A DNA stretch of 64,000 nucleotides from Chloracidobacterium sp. (GCA_016712045.1 JADJRV010000009.1:1-64000), one strand, 5' to 3'; positions 9,419 to 18,829 are shown, counted from the first letter of the stretch. A program made the numbers and translations. The notes: generated by a model not told the origin, from the letters alone.

Positions 9419-10361
9419 ATGAAAACCGCTCTTGTTCATCATCCTATTTATGCCAAACACGACACCGGGCCGGGGCATCCGGAGACGCCGCTGCGTTATT
9501 TGGCGGTGATGGATGCTCTGCGCGAGGATGATGCGTTTTGGCAAAGCCTCAACGAGATCACGCCGGAAAAGGCGGCGAAGGGGTTGATACAGGCGGCGCA
9601 TTCGGCGGCTCATTTTAAGCATGTGGAGTTTGCGTTTGCCAACGGCATTGACCGGCTTGATCCGGACACGGTCGTTTCGATGAAATCGTTTGACGCATCG
9701 CTTTATGCGGCGGGCGGGGCGGTCGCGGGCGGTTGATGCGGTGATGCGTGGCGAGGCGAAAAATGCGTTTGTCGCGGTACGTCCGCCCGGGCATCACGCG
9801 ACGGGCGATAATGCGATGGGCTTTTGCCTGTTTAATAATGTCGCCGTCGCGGCCAGATACGCGCAGAATAATTATAAAGAGGTCGAACGCGTTGCCATTA
9901 TCGATTGGGACGTGCATCACGGCAACGGGACGCAGGGCATATTTTACGCCGATCCGAGCGTTCATTTTTTTTCGATGCACCAATATCCGTGGTATCCGGG
10001 TTCGGGCAGCCGCGGCGAGACGGGTTTTGGGCGGGGCGTGGGTACGACGATGAATGTGCCGGTCAAGGCCGAGACGCGGGCCGACGAGCAAAAGCGTATG
10101 TTCGAAAGCGCGCTTGAATCAATTGCCGCAAATTTTCGCCCTGACTTTATATTTATCTCGGCCGGTTTTGACGCTCACGTGACCGATCCGCTTGGGCAGC
10201 TGCGGCTGACCGATGACGATTTTGTCTCAATGACCCGCACGGTGATGGATTGGGCCGACGAAGTTTGCGACGGGCGGATCGTGTCTTGTTTAGAGGGCGG
10301 CTACAATCTCGACACGCTTGGGATGACGGTTAAAAACCACGTCGCCGAGCTAAACCGCTAG
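9419..10361 (+). CDS. Histone deacetylase family (acetoin-utilisation/acetylpolyamine amidohydrolase-like), frameshifted
   Basis: Zinc amidohydrolase of the arginase/deacetylase fold, removing acetyl groups from small molecules or proteins. Marks in order are HPETPLRY-like GHPETPLRYLAVMD, VRPPGHHATGDNAMGFCLFN, the zinc/charge-relay motif IIDWDVHHGNGTQ, MHQYPWYPGSG, ISAGFDAHVTDPLG and LEGGYNL. All zinc and catalytic residues are present. The frame shifts near 9727, where YAAGGAVA should continue RAVDAVMRGEAKN. The start at 9419 (MKTALVHH) is preferred over an in-frame GTG at 9404 inside the repeat. Confidence 0.9.
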
Positions 10362-10421
10362 GCTTAGGGTGTGCTAAACTGCACTCAAAGCCATTAAGAG
10401 ATCCAAGGGAGTGCCGCCAAA

Positions 10422-10703
10422 ATGCCTGATGTAGAAATTCCATGTGTGCAGTGTAAAGAAACCTTTGTTTTTACCGAAAAAGAGCAGGAGCTTTTTTATC
10501 AGCGCAATATGATGACGCCCCAGCGGTGTACTAAATGCCGACCTAAAAAAACGGCCGTCCGGACCGATGCCACGGCGAGGTTTGAGATAGTTTGTGACAA
10601 CTGCGGACGGCATGACACGGTGCCTTTTCAGCCGAAAGTAGGACGTTCGGTGCTGTGTAAGGATTGTTTTGAAGCGAGCCGGTCGAGAGCGAGGCAAAGC
10701 TAA
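10422..10703 (+). CDS. Two-zinc-ribbon protein (zf-trcl plus CxxC-x17-CxxC)
   Basis: A 93-residue protein made of two putative zinc ribbons. The first has IPCVQCKETFVFTEKEQELF and PQRCTKCRPK, matching the zf-trcl pattern. The second has FEIVCDNCGRHDTVPFQPKV and SVLCKDCFEASR, the CxxC-x17-CxxC pattern. Such proteins are often annotated as zinc-binding proteins of unknown function; a nucleic-acid role is only a guess. It stands alone between the deacetylase and enoyl-CoA hydratase genes. Confidence 0.87.
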   Translation: MPDVEIPCVQCKETFVFTEKEQELFYQRNMMTPQRCTKCRPKKTAVRTDATARFEIVCDNCGRHDTVPFQPKVGRSVLCKDCFEASRSRARQS

Positions 10704-10708
10704 GAATT

Positions 10709-10741
10709 TGCCCGCGAAACACACGAAAGACACGAAATAAA
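10709..10741. repeat. Single arm of the CACGAAA repeat family
   Basis: GCCCGCGAAACACACGAAAG matches one arm of the perfect palindrome at 36151-36220 with a few changes. No partner arm is seen. It lies directly before the enoyl-CoA hydratase start. Confidence 0.6.
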
Positions 10742-10749
10742 GAAAGTAT

Positions 10750-11544
10750 ATGTCATTTGAGACTGTTGAATATTCGTTAAATAATGCGATCGCGACTGTG
10801 ACGATGAATCGTCCGGATGCGTTGAACGCATTGTCGCTGCAACTGACGAAGGATCTTGACGCGGCGTTTCGTCAGGCTATTGCTGACGGAGCGAGGGCAG
10901 TGGTTTTTACCGGTAATGGACGTGCGTTTTGCTCCGGCGGCGATCTGCGTGAAATGCAGTCGATGTGGGAAAAAGAAGGGCGTATCGAAGCCTTTCTCGA
11001 AGACCCGCTTGGGGCTCTACACGGCGTGATCCGTCTGATGCGTGAGACTCCGATCCCGTTTATTGCTGCCGTTAATGGTGTTTGTGCCGGTGCCGGAGTC
11101 AATTTTGCGTTGGCTTGCGATATTGTGATCGCGGCTGACGACGCTTCTTTTCGCGAAGCTTTCGTTCGTATCGGCCTGACGCCGGATTGCGGAGGCACGT
11201 TCTTTTTGCCGCGTGTCGTTGGCGAAAAGATCGCGACCGAGCTGTTTATGACAGGCGATGCCGTTTCTGCTCAGCGTGCGGTCGAGATCGGGATGATAAA
11301 CAAGGCCGTCGCTGCTGCATCGCTGCTTGACGAGGCAACGCAGCTTGCAACAAAGCTTGCTGCTGGACCGACAGGTTCGATCGGCCGCATCAAGCGTATG
11401 ATGAACGCCTCATTTTCAAACGACCTGACCGAGCAGCTCGCCCTCGAGCACGAATGTCAGATCGAATCAGGCAAGTCCACAGATTTCAAAGAGGGTGTCG
11501 CCGCTTTCTTTGAAAAACGCCCGCCAAATTTTACCGGAAGTTAG
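10750..11544 (+). CDS. Enoyl-CoA hydratase/isomerase family protein
   Basis: Crotonase-fold enzyme of 264 residues, acting on acyl-CoA thioesters, most often adding water to trans-2-enoyl-CoA. The N-terminal NNAIATVTMNRPDALNALSL, the oxyanion segment GRAFCSGGDLREMQ, the second oxyanion loop NGVCAGAGVNFALACDIVIA and the catalytic region RIGLTPDCGGTFFLPRVVGE are all recognisable. The position of the second catalytic glutamate is occupied by D or C in TPDCGG, so isomerase or other crotonase activity is also possible. It is followed by a clear intrinsic terminator at 11573. Confidence 0.9.
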   Translation: MSFETVEYSLNNAIATVTMNRPDALNALSLQLTKDLDAAFRQAIADGARAVVFTGNGRAFCSGGDLREMQSMWEKEGRIEAFLEDPLGALHGVIRLMRETPIPFIAAVNGVCAGAGVNFALACDIVIAADDASFREAFVRIGLTPDCGGTFFLPRVVGEKIATELFMTGDAVSAQRAVEIGMINKAVAAASLLDEATQLATKLAAGPTGSIGRIKRMMNASFSNDLTEQLALEHECQIESGKSTDFKEGVAAFFEKRPPNFTGS

Positions 11545-11572
11545 TTTGGTCAACGTCAAGCGATAATAAGTG

Positions 11573-11602
11573 ATACCCGGCAAGTATTGTCGGGTATTTT
11601 TG
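11573..11602 (+). terminator. Rho-independent terminator after the enoyl-CoA hydratase gene
   Basis: ATACCCG (11573-11579) pairs with CGGGTAT (11591-11597), and the stem runs directly into a T run. Placed 29 bases after the stop codon. Confidence 0.8.
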
Positions 11603-11704
11603 CTTTAAGGGGAATAAAAAGGGTGTCCCCGATTTGACAGCCGTCAGAGATTTCAATAATCTTATTGAAAATGACTTTCATTTGCAATTAAAAGGGTAAA
11701 AAAA

Positions 11705-12288
11705 ATGATCTTAGGAAAACTAAAAGAAGCGACCCGCGAGCAGCACGAAAATTTAGAGAACGTGGTTGGCGTTATGGATAAGCTATTCAAGCGTGAAGAA
11801 TACGAAAGATTGTTGACCAAATTTTACAAATTCTACTCATCGATCGAGCCGCGTGTCGGGCAGAACGATATGCAGGCTGAGGGGTTCGACTTTGAGGCGG
11901 GCGTAAGACCGCGTCGCTCGAAAGCGACCTGAAAAATCTAGGCATCTTTGATGATATTAAATGGGTCGCCGGGACATGGGACGATCTGCCGACGCTCGAC
12001 ACCCCGGCAAAAGCATTTGGTGCCTGTTATGTGATGGAAGGCGCGACGCTTGGCGGCCAGATAATAATGAGGCATCTAAAGGAGCATCTTAGCCTGACGC
12101 CTGAGAACGGCGGTTCATTCTTTAACAGTTACGGGCACGAAGTCGGGGCGAAATGGAAAGAGTTTTGCGGCGTCATCACCGCGTTTGCCGAAAGGAACGG
12201 CGACGACGAGACGATCGTCGAAGCGGCAAAAGAGACGTTTGATAGTTTTGGGCGATGCTTTGCCGAAACGTCGGCTGCAGGAATATAG
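11705..12288 (+). CDS. Heme-oxygenase-like protein (bacterial BphO-type), frameshifted
   Basis: Alpha-helical protein of about 195 residues resembling bacterial heme oxygenases, which open heme to biliverdin, iron and CO. ILGKLKEATREQHENLE carries the histidine at the position of the proximal heme ligand. The segment CYVMEGATLGGQIIMRHL has the glycine-rich distal helix typical of bacteriophytochrome-associated heme oxygenases. The frame shifts near 11905: FDFEAG passes into TASLESDLKNLGIFDD. No phytochrome gene is adjacent. An A-rich region with AAAAGGG lies just upstream of the ATG. Confidence 0.8.
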
Positions 12289-12302
12289 GAGTTGGAGAGC
12301 AA

Positions 12303-12548
12303 ATGGAGATCACGCGCACGGCACGGCCAGCCGGAAATATGGCCGACGTAAAAATTTGGCATTGCGGCGGATGCGGCGTGGTGCATATGTCGGTCAAGGA
12401 TATGGTCCTAAACTTTGACCGCGAAGAGTTTGCGATGTTTACTGAGGCGGTCGTCGATATCAATTATAGCGGCTGGCAGAGTGAGCATTCGATCATCGAT
12501 CTCGGCGAACATGACGTTAATATTCATGCAAACGAGATCGTTCATTAG
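12303..12548 (+). CDS. Small conserved-looking protein of unknown function (81 residues)
   Basis: Begins MEITRTARPAGNMADVKIWH and carries one CxxC-type site (HCGGCGVVHMSV), followed by LNFDREEFAMFTEAVVDI. The cysteine pair next to two histidines could bind a metal, which is inference. It starts 15 bases after the heme-oxygenase-like gene on the same strand, suggesting co-transcription and perhaps a related iron or heme role. I do not recognise a named family. Confidence 0.65.
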   Translation: MEITRTARPAGNMADVKIWHCGGCGVVHMSVKDMVLNFDREEFAMFTEAVVDINYSGWQSEHSIIDLGEHDVNIHANEIVH

Positions 12549-12610
12549 ACTAAAGTTTTTCACCCGCCTTTTACCGTAAAACTAATATTGCACAAACAGC
12601 ATTCGCTATG

Positions 12611-12645
12611 GGCACCATTCGACGAGAGTGGTGCCTCCTGCCTTT
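12611..12645 (+). terminator. Rho-independent terminator-like hairpin
   Basis: GGCACCATTC (12611-12620) pairs with GAGTGGTGCC (12626-12635) with one G-T pair, followed within a few bases by a short T run. It follows the heme-oxygenase-like pair. Confidence 0.65.
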
Positions 12646-12681
12646 TTAGCCTTTCCCTGATAAACCGTTTATCCTAAATAG

Positions 12682-13797
12682 ATGCAGTCCCTGACGTACG
12701 GGCAGTTGATACGCGGGAATCGGAATTTTCGCAATCTGCTGGCCGGACAATTTATCTCGGAGCTGGGGAACTGGTTTAACTTTATTGCCGGCCTGGGATT
12801 GGTGCGGCTTGTTTCGGATGCGTCGCCGACGGCTGCGGGGTTGTTTTTTGTCGCGAGATTGTTGCCGTTTGCACTTGCGTCGCCGATAGCGGGGACGTTT
12901 GTTGATCGGTTTTCACGGCGGCAAGTGATGATCGCTACAGACCTTGCCCGTGCATTGGTGGCGTTGTCTTTTTTGCTCGTTACGAAGCGACAGTTTTGCT
13001 GCATACGTTGGGGGCGTTTTTTGATGGGGCAAAGAATGCGGCTGCGCCGAATCTGGTAGGGAAAGAGGGCTTGCTTGCGGCGACGGCACTGTTGTTTTCG
13101 ACGCGGTTTTTGCTGATGGCGGTCGGGTCGGCGTTTGGTGGTTGGGCGTCGGCGGTTTTTGGCTATGAGGTCGCATTTATTATCAATGCGGCGTCATTTC
13201 TCGCCTCGGCTTATACGGTTTGGCTGATTCCTGAGGAAGCGACGCGGAACGAAGAGACCGGAGCGCGGATGAATTCGATGCGGTTTCGGCGCAAGCAGAC
13301 ACCGCCATCGGAGCAGCCTAATTTTGTCGCGGCTGTGGAGCCGAGAGAGTCGTTTCTCACGGAGCTGCGCGAAGGGTTTAAGTACGCCAAAAGTACGCAT
13401 TTTGCTCTGACCATCCTCGTAATGAACGTCATCTGGGCGACGGGCGGCGGGGCGATCTGGCGTCTTGTTTGCGATCGGTGCGTTTATGCCCACGCTGTGG
13501 CTCTTTTGCGTTGTGGTATTTATATCGAGGGCGATCGTCGGCGTCGAATACGCGGTGCAGGAAACGATGTTTCAGCGCAGTTTGCCCGATTATATTCGCG
13601 GGCGAATGTCCACCATCGAACGCGGAGCCGAGCTGACGGTATTTCGATTTGTAAGCTACGCATCGAGCGGCCTGATGTTTTATATGACGCCGCAGACGTT
13701 GACGATCATCTCGGGGATATTGTCGGGACTTGCGGGGTGTTGTTTGGTGAGGGAGGGAACCAAAGGGAAAAAGAGAAAAGAAAAAGTATGGGGGTTC
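12682..13797 (+). pseudogene. MFS transporter, frameshifted and with an internal deletion
   Basis: Major facilitator superfamily exporter of the MFS_3 / enterobactin-exporter-like type. Visible parts are the N-terminal LLAGQFISELGNWFNFIAGL, loop FVDRFSRRQVMIATD, helices 4-6 (LLFSTRFLLMAVGSAFGGW, AFIINAASFLASAYTVWLIP) and C-terminal LPDYIRGRMSTIERGAELTV. A shift near 12985 separates the first two parts. At about 13460 the reading passes directly from NVIWATGGGAI to LFAIGAFMPTLWLF in another frame, and the roughly 80-90 residues usually between these are missing. The 3' end runs into the homopolymer block. Decay is possible, but a bad assembly is more likely. Confidence 0.7.
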
Positions 13798-14112
13798 GCC
13801 CCCCCCCCCCCGCCCCTGGGGGGGGGCTTTTTCCCGCCCCCCGCCCCCCCCTTCCCCCCCCCCCCCCCCCCTCCCCCCCCCCTACTTCCCGGGCCGCCCT
13901 CTTTTTTTTTCCCTTCTCCCCTCCCCCCACCCGACCCCCGCACCAACCGTTCCCACGGTTCCCCCCCCCGCCCCCGCCCCCCCGCGGGAAAGCCCCCGAA
14001 AACTCCTGGGGGGTTGCCGCGGGGGCCCAACCCTTCCCCAAGTTTGCTTGCTTCGCTTTCCAACCACTCAAAAACAGGAAGGGAGCAAAAAAAAAAAAAA
14101 AAAAAAAAAAAA
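13798..14112. other. Homopolymer-rich low-complexity block, probably artefactual sequence
   Basis: Long C, G, T and A runs dominate (C runs of ten or more, a final A run of more than 20), unlike anything else in the window. The ORFs through it encode proline/glycine tracts and are not credible genes. The pattern resembles a low-quality read end. No gene lies between 13798 and 14184. Confidence 0.8.
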
Positions 14113-14184
14113 CAAAACCGGCGAGTATATGAACAGATGACGGGTCGAGAGGAAACGTATCTGTGCCCTCGGAGAATGGTTACT

Positions 14185-15165
14185 TCAAGGTGGCAACATT
14201 AGACCTTCCTTCACCCTCCCACGGCTTTCGTATACGCCGGTAATAATCACGGCTTTCGCTCCCGTAAGTTCTGAAAAATCTTTGGTATAGATCGTATCGA
14301 CGCGGCGGACTTCGCTGATGCAATCGACGATGTCCTGGGTCTGGATAAAGCCCGATTCGACGTGGGCGATGGCCCAGTTTTTTATGTGCGAGGCACGGCG
14401 GAGCGTTTCTTCGAGCAGGTTGATATACTGCGATTTTGTCTCGGTAGCTGAGCCGAGTTTGCCGGTCATCGACGTATCGAGATCTTCCCAAAAATCACCG
14501 CCGCCGCGAAGCCATTCTTCACGCCAAGCCGCACGACCCAGATAACCTTTGGTGCTTTGTGCATGGGCGGGAGGCACACGGAGAAACATCAGGTCGGCGG
14601 GCGTCTCGGCGATAAAATCATCGGCGTTTTTGTTCTGACAGGTATTGGTTTCGCCGTTGTCATAAGCGGCGGGCTGGATGGAATGAAAGCGGCGAAAGGC
14701 GTTTGACAGCGGCTGGCGAAGTTCGCGGGTCTCTTCCTTAAACGACAACACATAATTGCCGACGGACAGCACGATGCTCGAGGCGATCGCCTGTGACATC
14801 TGCGACTGGAGCCGCTCGATGTTGTGCCGGACGTTGTCAAACCACCACGAATCAGTCTCGGTGAACCACGTCGCGAGAGCAGGATTTCGCAGTTTATAGC
14901 CGGGCACGTAGGCGTCTTCGAGCACGACGTTGACCTCTTCGTCGGTGAGCCGCTCGCCGTTATTTGTGATCTGCGCCGTGCAGGCCGCCCAAGCCGAACG
15001 CAGCGGGTCGTTTGCCATGACGCGGGCATCGAGGCGTTTCAGATACGCTCCGACCGCCGGATCGTCGGCAAACGGGATGGCGACCGAGCTGAAATTTACC
15101 CGCCGCAGGATGTTGAGGTCAAAGGCGAGCCAGCTTTTGGGCAGAGTTTTGGTTTGAGAATGCAT
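14185..15165 (-). CDS. Hypothetical protein of about 326 residues downstream of an HD hydrolase
   Basis: Start chosen at 15165 (MHSQTKTLPKSW), seven bases past the stop of the HD-domain gene, implying translational coupling. The product is soluble with no signal peptide. It has a charged middle (FTETDSWWFDNVRHNIERLQ) and a C-terminal segment SHIKNWAIAHVESGFIQTQD then AKAVIITGVYES. I do not recognise the family. The last residues may be unreliable because the gene ends next to the homopolymer block. A role linked to the HD phosphohydrolase is only suggested by position. Confidence 0.6.
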   Translation of the reverse strand: MHSQTKTLPKSWLAFDLNILRRVNFSSVAIPFADDPAVGAYLKRLDARVMANDPLRSAWAACTAQITNNGERLTDEEVNVVLEDAYVPGYKLRNPALATWFTETDSWWFDNVRHNIERLQSQMSQAIASSIVLSVGNYVLSFKEETRELRQPLSNAFRRFHSIQPAAYDNGETNTCQNKNADDFIAETPADLMFLRVPPAHAQSTKGYLGRAAWREEWLRGGGDFWEDLDTSMTGKLGSATETKSQYINLLEETLRRASHIKNWAIAHVESGFIQTQDIVDCISEVRRVDTIYTKDFSELTGAKAVIITGVYESRGRVKEGLMLPP

Positions 15166-15169
15166 ACGC

Positions 15170-15808
15170 TCAGATGTTGGTCGCCGGTTCGGCAAAAGGG
15201 TCGGTTTCCGCCGTCACTGTGATCGGCAGCGGCGTCGCGAGCAGGGCTTTGACCACGCCTGGGTCAAATTCGATACCCGCCCAATCGGCCATGTGACGCC
15301 GGGCTTCGGTGTCGGTCAACGCTTCGCGAAACGGTCGAGCGGCGGTCAATGCGGCAAAGCTGTCGGCGACACGCAAGATGCGTGCGGATAGCGGTATCTG
15401 CTCGCCGGCAAGTTTGTCGGGATAGCCGTCGCCGGACCACCATTCGTGATGCCAGCGGACGATCAATTGCACGCCGCGGGGCAGTTTGAGCTTGGCGGCG
15501 GCTTGTTCGCCGATGACGGGATGACGTTCGAGGTCGATGCGTTCGGAATCGAAAAGCTGACGCGGAGCCGAGATATAATCGCGGCTCATCTTTAATTCGC
15601 CGATGTCGTGGATGAGTGCGGCCTGATGCAGCAAAAATCGATCCTGCGAAGCAAGATTAAACGCCGCCGCGAGCTTGTCAGCGATCGACGCTATCCGGTT
15701 CGCGTGCGGGCCGGTATAGCACTCAAACCCGTCGATGTCCGACGAGAGTTCGAGCAGTTTTTCGTCAACGGCTGACGCTGGGGCTGTTTCGGCGAGTATG
15801 CTGTTCAC
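15170..15808 (-). CDS. HD-GYP-like phosphohydrolase
   Basis: Metal-dependent HD-domain protein. The HD pair is in LLHQAALIHDIGELKMSRDY. It is followed by HPVIGEQAAAKL, HHEWWSGDGYPDKLAGEQIP and SARILRVADSFAALTAARPF, the order seen in HD-GYP domains that hydrolyse cyclic di-GMP. The exact GYP triad appears as DGYP. No sensory domain precedes it: the N-terminus is short. I prefer a GTG start at 15808 (VNSILAET), because the longer form to 15904 would translate a palindromic repeat. It is translationally adjacent to the unknown gene at 14185. Confidence 0.85.
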   Translation of the reverse strand: MNSILAETAPASAVDEKLLELSSDIDGFECYTGPHANRIASIADKLAAAFNLASQDRFLLHQAALIHDIGELKMSRDYISAPRQLFDSERIDLERHPVIGEQAAAKLKLPRGVQLIVRWHHEWWSGDGYPDKLAGEQIPLSARILRVADSFAALTAARPFREALTDTEARRHMADWAGIEFDPGVVKALLATPLPITVTAETDPFAEPATNI

Positions 15809-15846
15809 GCTACTTAGTTTATGAGGTCGGCAGGGAAAGTTCAAAG

Positions 15847-15928
15847 GCGGAAACCCAAGCGGTAGCGCGGGTGCTCTACGCGGCATAGATGCAAACTTGA
15901 GCACACTCCCTACCGGTCGTGTTTCCGC
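15847..15928. repeat. Palindromic element, 30-base arms, core GCGGTAGC
   Basis: The arm at 15847-15876 is the imperfect complement of the arm at 15899-15928, with a 22-base spacer. Each arm is itself a small hairpin: ACCC with GGGT around GCGGTAGC on the left, ACAC with GTGT around CCGGTAGG on the right. Between the HD gene and a secreted-protein gene. Related in design to the elements at 18901, 21393, 37195, 43958 and 55953. Confidence 0.75.
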
Positions 15929-15936
15929 CCTTAATT

Positions 15937-16461
15937 CTAGTTCTGCCAGCCGGCTTGGAAGATAATATCGGCGACGTTATCGCTGACCGAGATAACCTGG
16001 CTGGGGCTTGCAAAGCCAAACCTGCGCGATGCGACCGAGATGACGTAAGTCTGTCCCGGCTCGACGTCGGCGAATGAAAATGTGCCGTTGACGCCGGACA
16101 TTACGATACGCGGGGTTGTCATGCCGCTGCCGTTTAGCCTGATGATCGCACCTCGTAAGCCCCGGCCCTCAGCAGTCAAAACGCGGCCCGAAAGCGTCAC
16201 GCCCGCCGCCGAAGGCGTGAGCGGCATCGGCTGCCAAAATCCGCCGCGTGAGCCGTAACGCCCGCCGGTGGATGTAACACCTGACGCGGGCTGACCCGGC
16301 GTTCCCTCAAGCTTATAGATCGTCGCGTTGCTGCTGCCGCCGCCGCTGGCGGTGACGCTCTGCTCCATACCGTACGCCCCGCCGGTCGAGATCTGGGCAG
16401 ATGCGGACAAAGCCGCAAGCGTAATGATCGTTGCCAAAGCAAGTAGTTTTTGTTTCTTCAT
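15937..16461 (-). CDS. Secreted protein with C-terminal carboxypeptidase-regulatory-like domain
   Basis: The 174-residue product has a signal peptide (MKKQKLLALATIITLAALSA) ending near SAQ. A Gly/Ser-rich middle (VTASGGGSSNATIYKLEGTP) follows. The last 85 residues form a carboxypeptidase-regulatory-like beta domain (VTLSGRVLTAEGRGLRGAII, NGTFSFADVEPGQTYVISVA, VSDNVADIIF). A closely similar domain ends the protein at 57737-59829. It lies next to and in the same direction as the large repeat protein at 16541, so the two may form a secreted pair. Binding or adhesion is inference. Confidence 0.8.
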   Translation of the reverse strand: MKKQKLLALATIITLAALSASAQISTGGAYGMEQSVTASGGGSSNATIYKLEGTPGQPASGVTSTGGRYGSRGGFWQPMPLTPSAAGVTLSGRVLTAEGRGLRGAIIRLNGSGMTTPRIVMSGVNGTFSFADVEPGQTYVISVASRRFGFASPSQVISVSDNVADIIFQAGWQN

Positions 16462-16540
16462 CTTATAAGCTCCTTAAGAACTGCCGTTCGGCCCACCGTT
16501 GTTTAAGCCCTTTTGGGCGTAGCTCAATTTCCTACGCCGG

Positions 16541-18829
16541 TCATCGATACGCTACGGTATTGCCGGGCGTGGATGAATAGTGAAACGATGCACTCTTAGC
16601 CCCGTTACTCGTAGGCAGGAAACGGACCTGCATCGTGCAGCCGTATCCGTTGGGCCAACTGGATGCACAAGTCGTGCTGAACAATTGGAACTCTGAGGCA
16701 TCCACACCGGTGATGGAAACTGTTGGAGAAAAGATCACCGAAGCTCCGTCATTACCCACTGAAAACGTTCTAAAAACAGGAGTTCCAACTGTTGTAGTTC
16801 CGAAATCCATTGAAGAAACGGTAATACCCCAGTTCGGAACTGCCGGATCAAATGTCGCGGTCACTGTCGTTGCGGCAGTAACGGTAGTGGTGCAAGTTCC
16901 TGTTCCGGAGCATCCGCCGCCCGACCAGCCTGCAAATGTCGAGCCTGCATTTGGTGCAGCAGTAAGAACCACCGATGTGCCGTTATTATAAGCCTCGGTA
17001 CAGTCTGCCCCGCAGTTGATACCAGTCGGACTGCTCGTCACAGTACCGGATCCTGTGCCAGCCTTAGCAACGGATAAAGTGAACTGCTGCGGGGCAAATG
17101 TCGCTGTGACGTTTTTTTGCCCATTCATCGACAGATTGCAGGTGCCCGTTCCGGAGCACGATCCCGACCAACCGGTGAATACCGAACCCGCGTTCGGCGT
17201 TGCCGTTAGCGTGGGGGTCGAGTCGCCTGTAAAAAATGCTGAGCAGTTAGCTCCACAGTTTATGCCGCCGGGACTGCTGGTAACAGTTCCGCCTCCGGCA
17301 CCCGTTTTTGTGACATTTACGACCAGGCCAAATGTGGCGGACACACTTTTTGCCGCGTCCATCGTGACGTCGCAGGTCAGTGCCGTGCCCGCAGCCGAAC
17401 ACGCTCCGCCCCAGCCGAGGAATGATGCTCCGGCGTCAGTCTGGCGTGTCAGTGTCACAACGGTATTCTCTGGATAGTTTTCGTTGCAATCACCACCGCA
17501 ATTGATACCGGCCGGGGAACTTGTCACGCTGCCGCCTGCTGTCTTTGTGACCTGGAGGGGGAATGTGATGAGGGTGAAGGTTGCGGTTACTCCCATATTT
17601 TGATTTACCGCTATTACGCAGGTTCCGGTACCCGAACAACTGCCAGACCAGCCTGTAAAGGTCGAGCCGGGTGAAGCAGTTGCGGTCAGCGTAGCAACTT
17701 CACCAAGCGCAAATGGCGCAACACATTGGACAACGCCGGTCACACAGTTGATGCCAGCGGGACTGCTGGTTACTGTACCTGCACCATTTCCGCTCATTGA
17801 GACCAACAAGAAATTTACAACTGAATTAATGGCCCTTGTAGTTTCATACCAAATCGGGCCGCCGCTGGCGGAGCTGCGGCAAACTGTTAATGTGCTGTCA
17901 GTAAAGAGTCTGTTGGATATATAGTTGTTCCCCTGAGTGAACCTATTCGTTAGGCGAAAGTTGACGCCGTTGGTAAACGAAATACTGTTGTTCAGCGAGA
18001 GCAGCACCACACACTGACCATCAACACCGCCGGTCAGGTCGGTGATCTCGGTTGGGGTTGCGTAATCGAGCGTGACCATCGTGCGGTTTGCGACGGAGGG
18101 GGTTGCTCCTGAAGTGACAACTGCGGGGGCGGCGGCGATGCCGGCGATATTTATTGAGGCTGTGCCGGGGGAGATGTTTGTCGGGCTGATGTTGGTCAGG
18201 CCCGCTCCGCTGCCGGTGAAGACATTTGTCGCACTCGACATGATCTTTGCCCCGGTGATGGTTTGCGGGGTGGTCAGATCGACAAAGTTTTGGGTTGACG
18301 AGCCCGTACCACCGTTGGCGATGCCGACAACACCTGTAACCTTGCCCGCGTCGATGCCGCTGATCTGGGCATCGGTGATGCAGAGAACGCAAGCGGATGA
18401 AAGAGAATCAGCCGCGTTAGCATTAAGGGTTTTGATCGAATACGGCGACGAGGTTATCGGCTGTCTTGGCGTGAGCAGAGTAAATCCCGGAGGGTCAGAC
18501 GGTTTGCGGACGGAGATCTCGAGCCACCTATCCGCTCCGGTAAAGACGCCGTTGCCAAAGTTTAGCTGCACGGTAAAGGCTCCGTTCGACACGGTGACGG
18601 GGTTTGTCCCCGCGACTGTAAAGTTGAGCGTGACCGGCGTACCAACCGGCAATTGATTACCCGCGACCGCCGCGTCAAAGACGCGAAACTGCATCTCATA
18701 AGTCCCGACCGCCGCCAGATTATTGTCGGTCAGCCGCCCTTGGTAAGTGAATGTGTTCGACTGAGCCCCAACGGTCAAAGCCGTCAAAGCAATTACGACA
18801 AGTGTTACGAAATACAGTTTTATCCGCAT
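16541..18829 (-). CDS. Secreted repeat protein with four InlB-B-like repeats
   Basis: A 762-residue protein with a signal peptide (MRIKLYFVTLVVIALTALTV). Residues of about 30-130 form a beta domain (FTYQGRLTDNNLAAVGTYEM). Four divergent InlB B-like repeats of roughly 75-80 residues follow, each with TVTSSPxGINC, a second cysteine pair, FTGWSGSCSGTGTC and VTATF. The regular cysteines probably form disulfides within each repeat. The C-terminus (MDFGTTTVGTPVFRTFSVGN) looks like an ASPM-SPD-2-Hydin-type Ig-like domain. The role is likely surface adhesion or matrix, by analogy. The stop at 16541 seems slightly early for that domain. Confidence 0.85.
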   Translation of the reverse strand: MRIKLYFVTLVVIALTALTVGAQSNTFTYQGRLTDNNLAAVGTYEMQFRVFDAAVAGNQLPVGTPVTLNFTVAGTNPVTVSNGAFTVQLNFGNGVFTGADRWLEISVRKPSDPPGFTLLTPRQPITSSPYSIKTLNANAADSLSSACVLCITDAQISGIDAGKVTGVVGIANGGTGSSTQNFVDLTTPQTITGAKIMSSATNVFTGSGAGLTNISPTNISPGTASINIAGIAAAPAVVTSGATPSVANRTMVTLDYATPTEITDLTGGVDGQCVVLLSLNNSISFTNGVNFRLTNRFTQGNNYISNRLFTDSTLTVCRSSASGGPIWYETTRAINSVVNFLLVSMSGNGAGTVTSSPAGINCVTGVVQCVAPFALGEVATLTATASPGSTFTGWSGSCSGTGTCVIAVNQNMGVTATFTLITFPLQVTKTAGGSVTSSPAGINCGGDCNENYPENTVVTLTRQTDAGASFLGWGGACSAAGTALTCDVTMDAAKSVSATFGLVVNVTKTGAGGGTVTSSPGGINCGANCSAFFTGDSTPTLTATPNAGSVFTGWSGSCSGTGTCNLSMNGQKNVTATFAPQQFTLSVAKAGTGSGTVTSSPTGINCGADCTEAYNNGTSVVLTAAPNAGSTFAGWSGGGCSGTGTCTTTVTAATTVTATFDPAVPNWGITVSSMDFGTTTVGTPVFRTFSVGNDGASVIFSPTVSITGVDASEFQLFSTTCASSWPNGYGCTMQVRFLPTSNGAKSASFHYSSTPGNTVAYR

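Noticed and set aside
13680..14202. Long proline- and glycine-rich ORFs on both strands
   Set aside because: They only translate the homopolymer block and its flanks; no domain, start signal or codon usage supports them.
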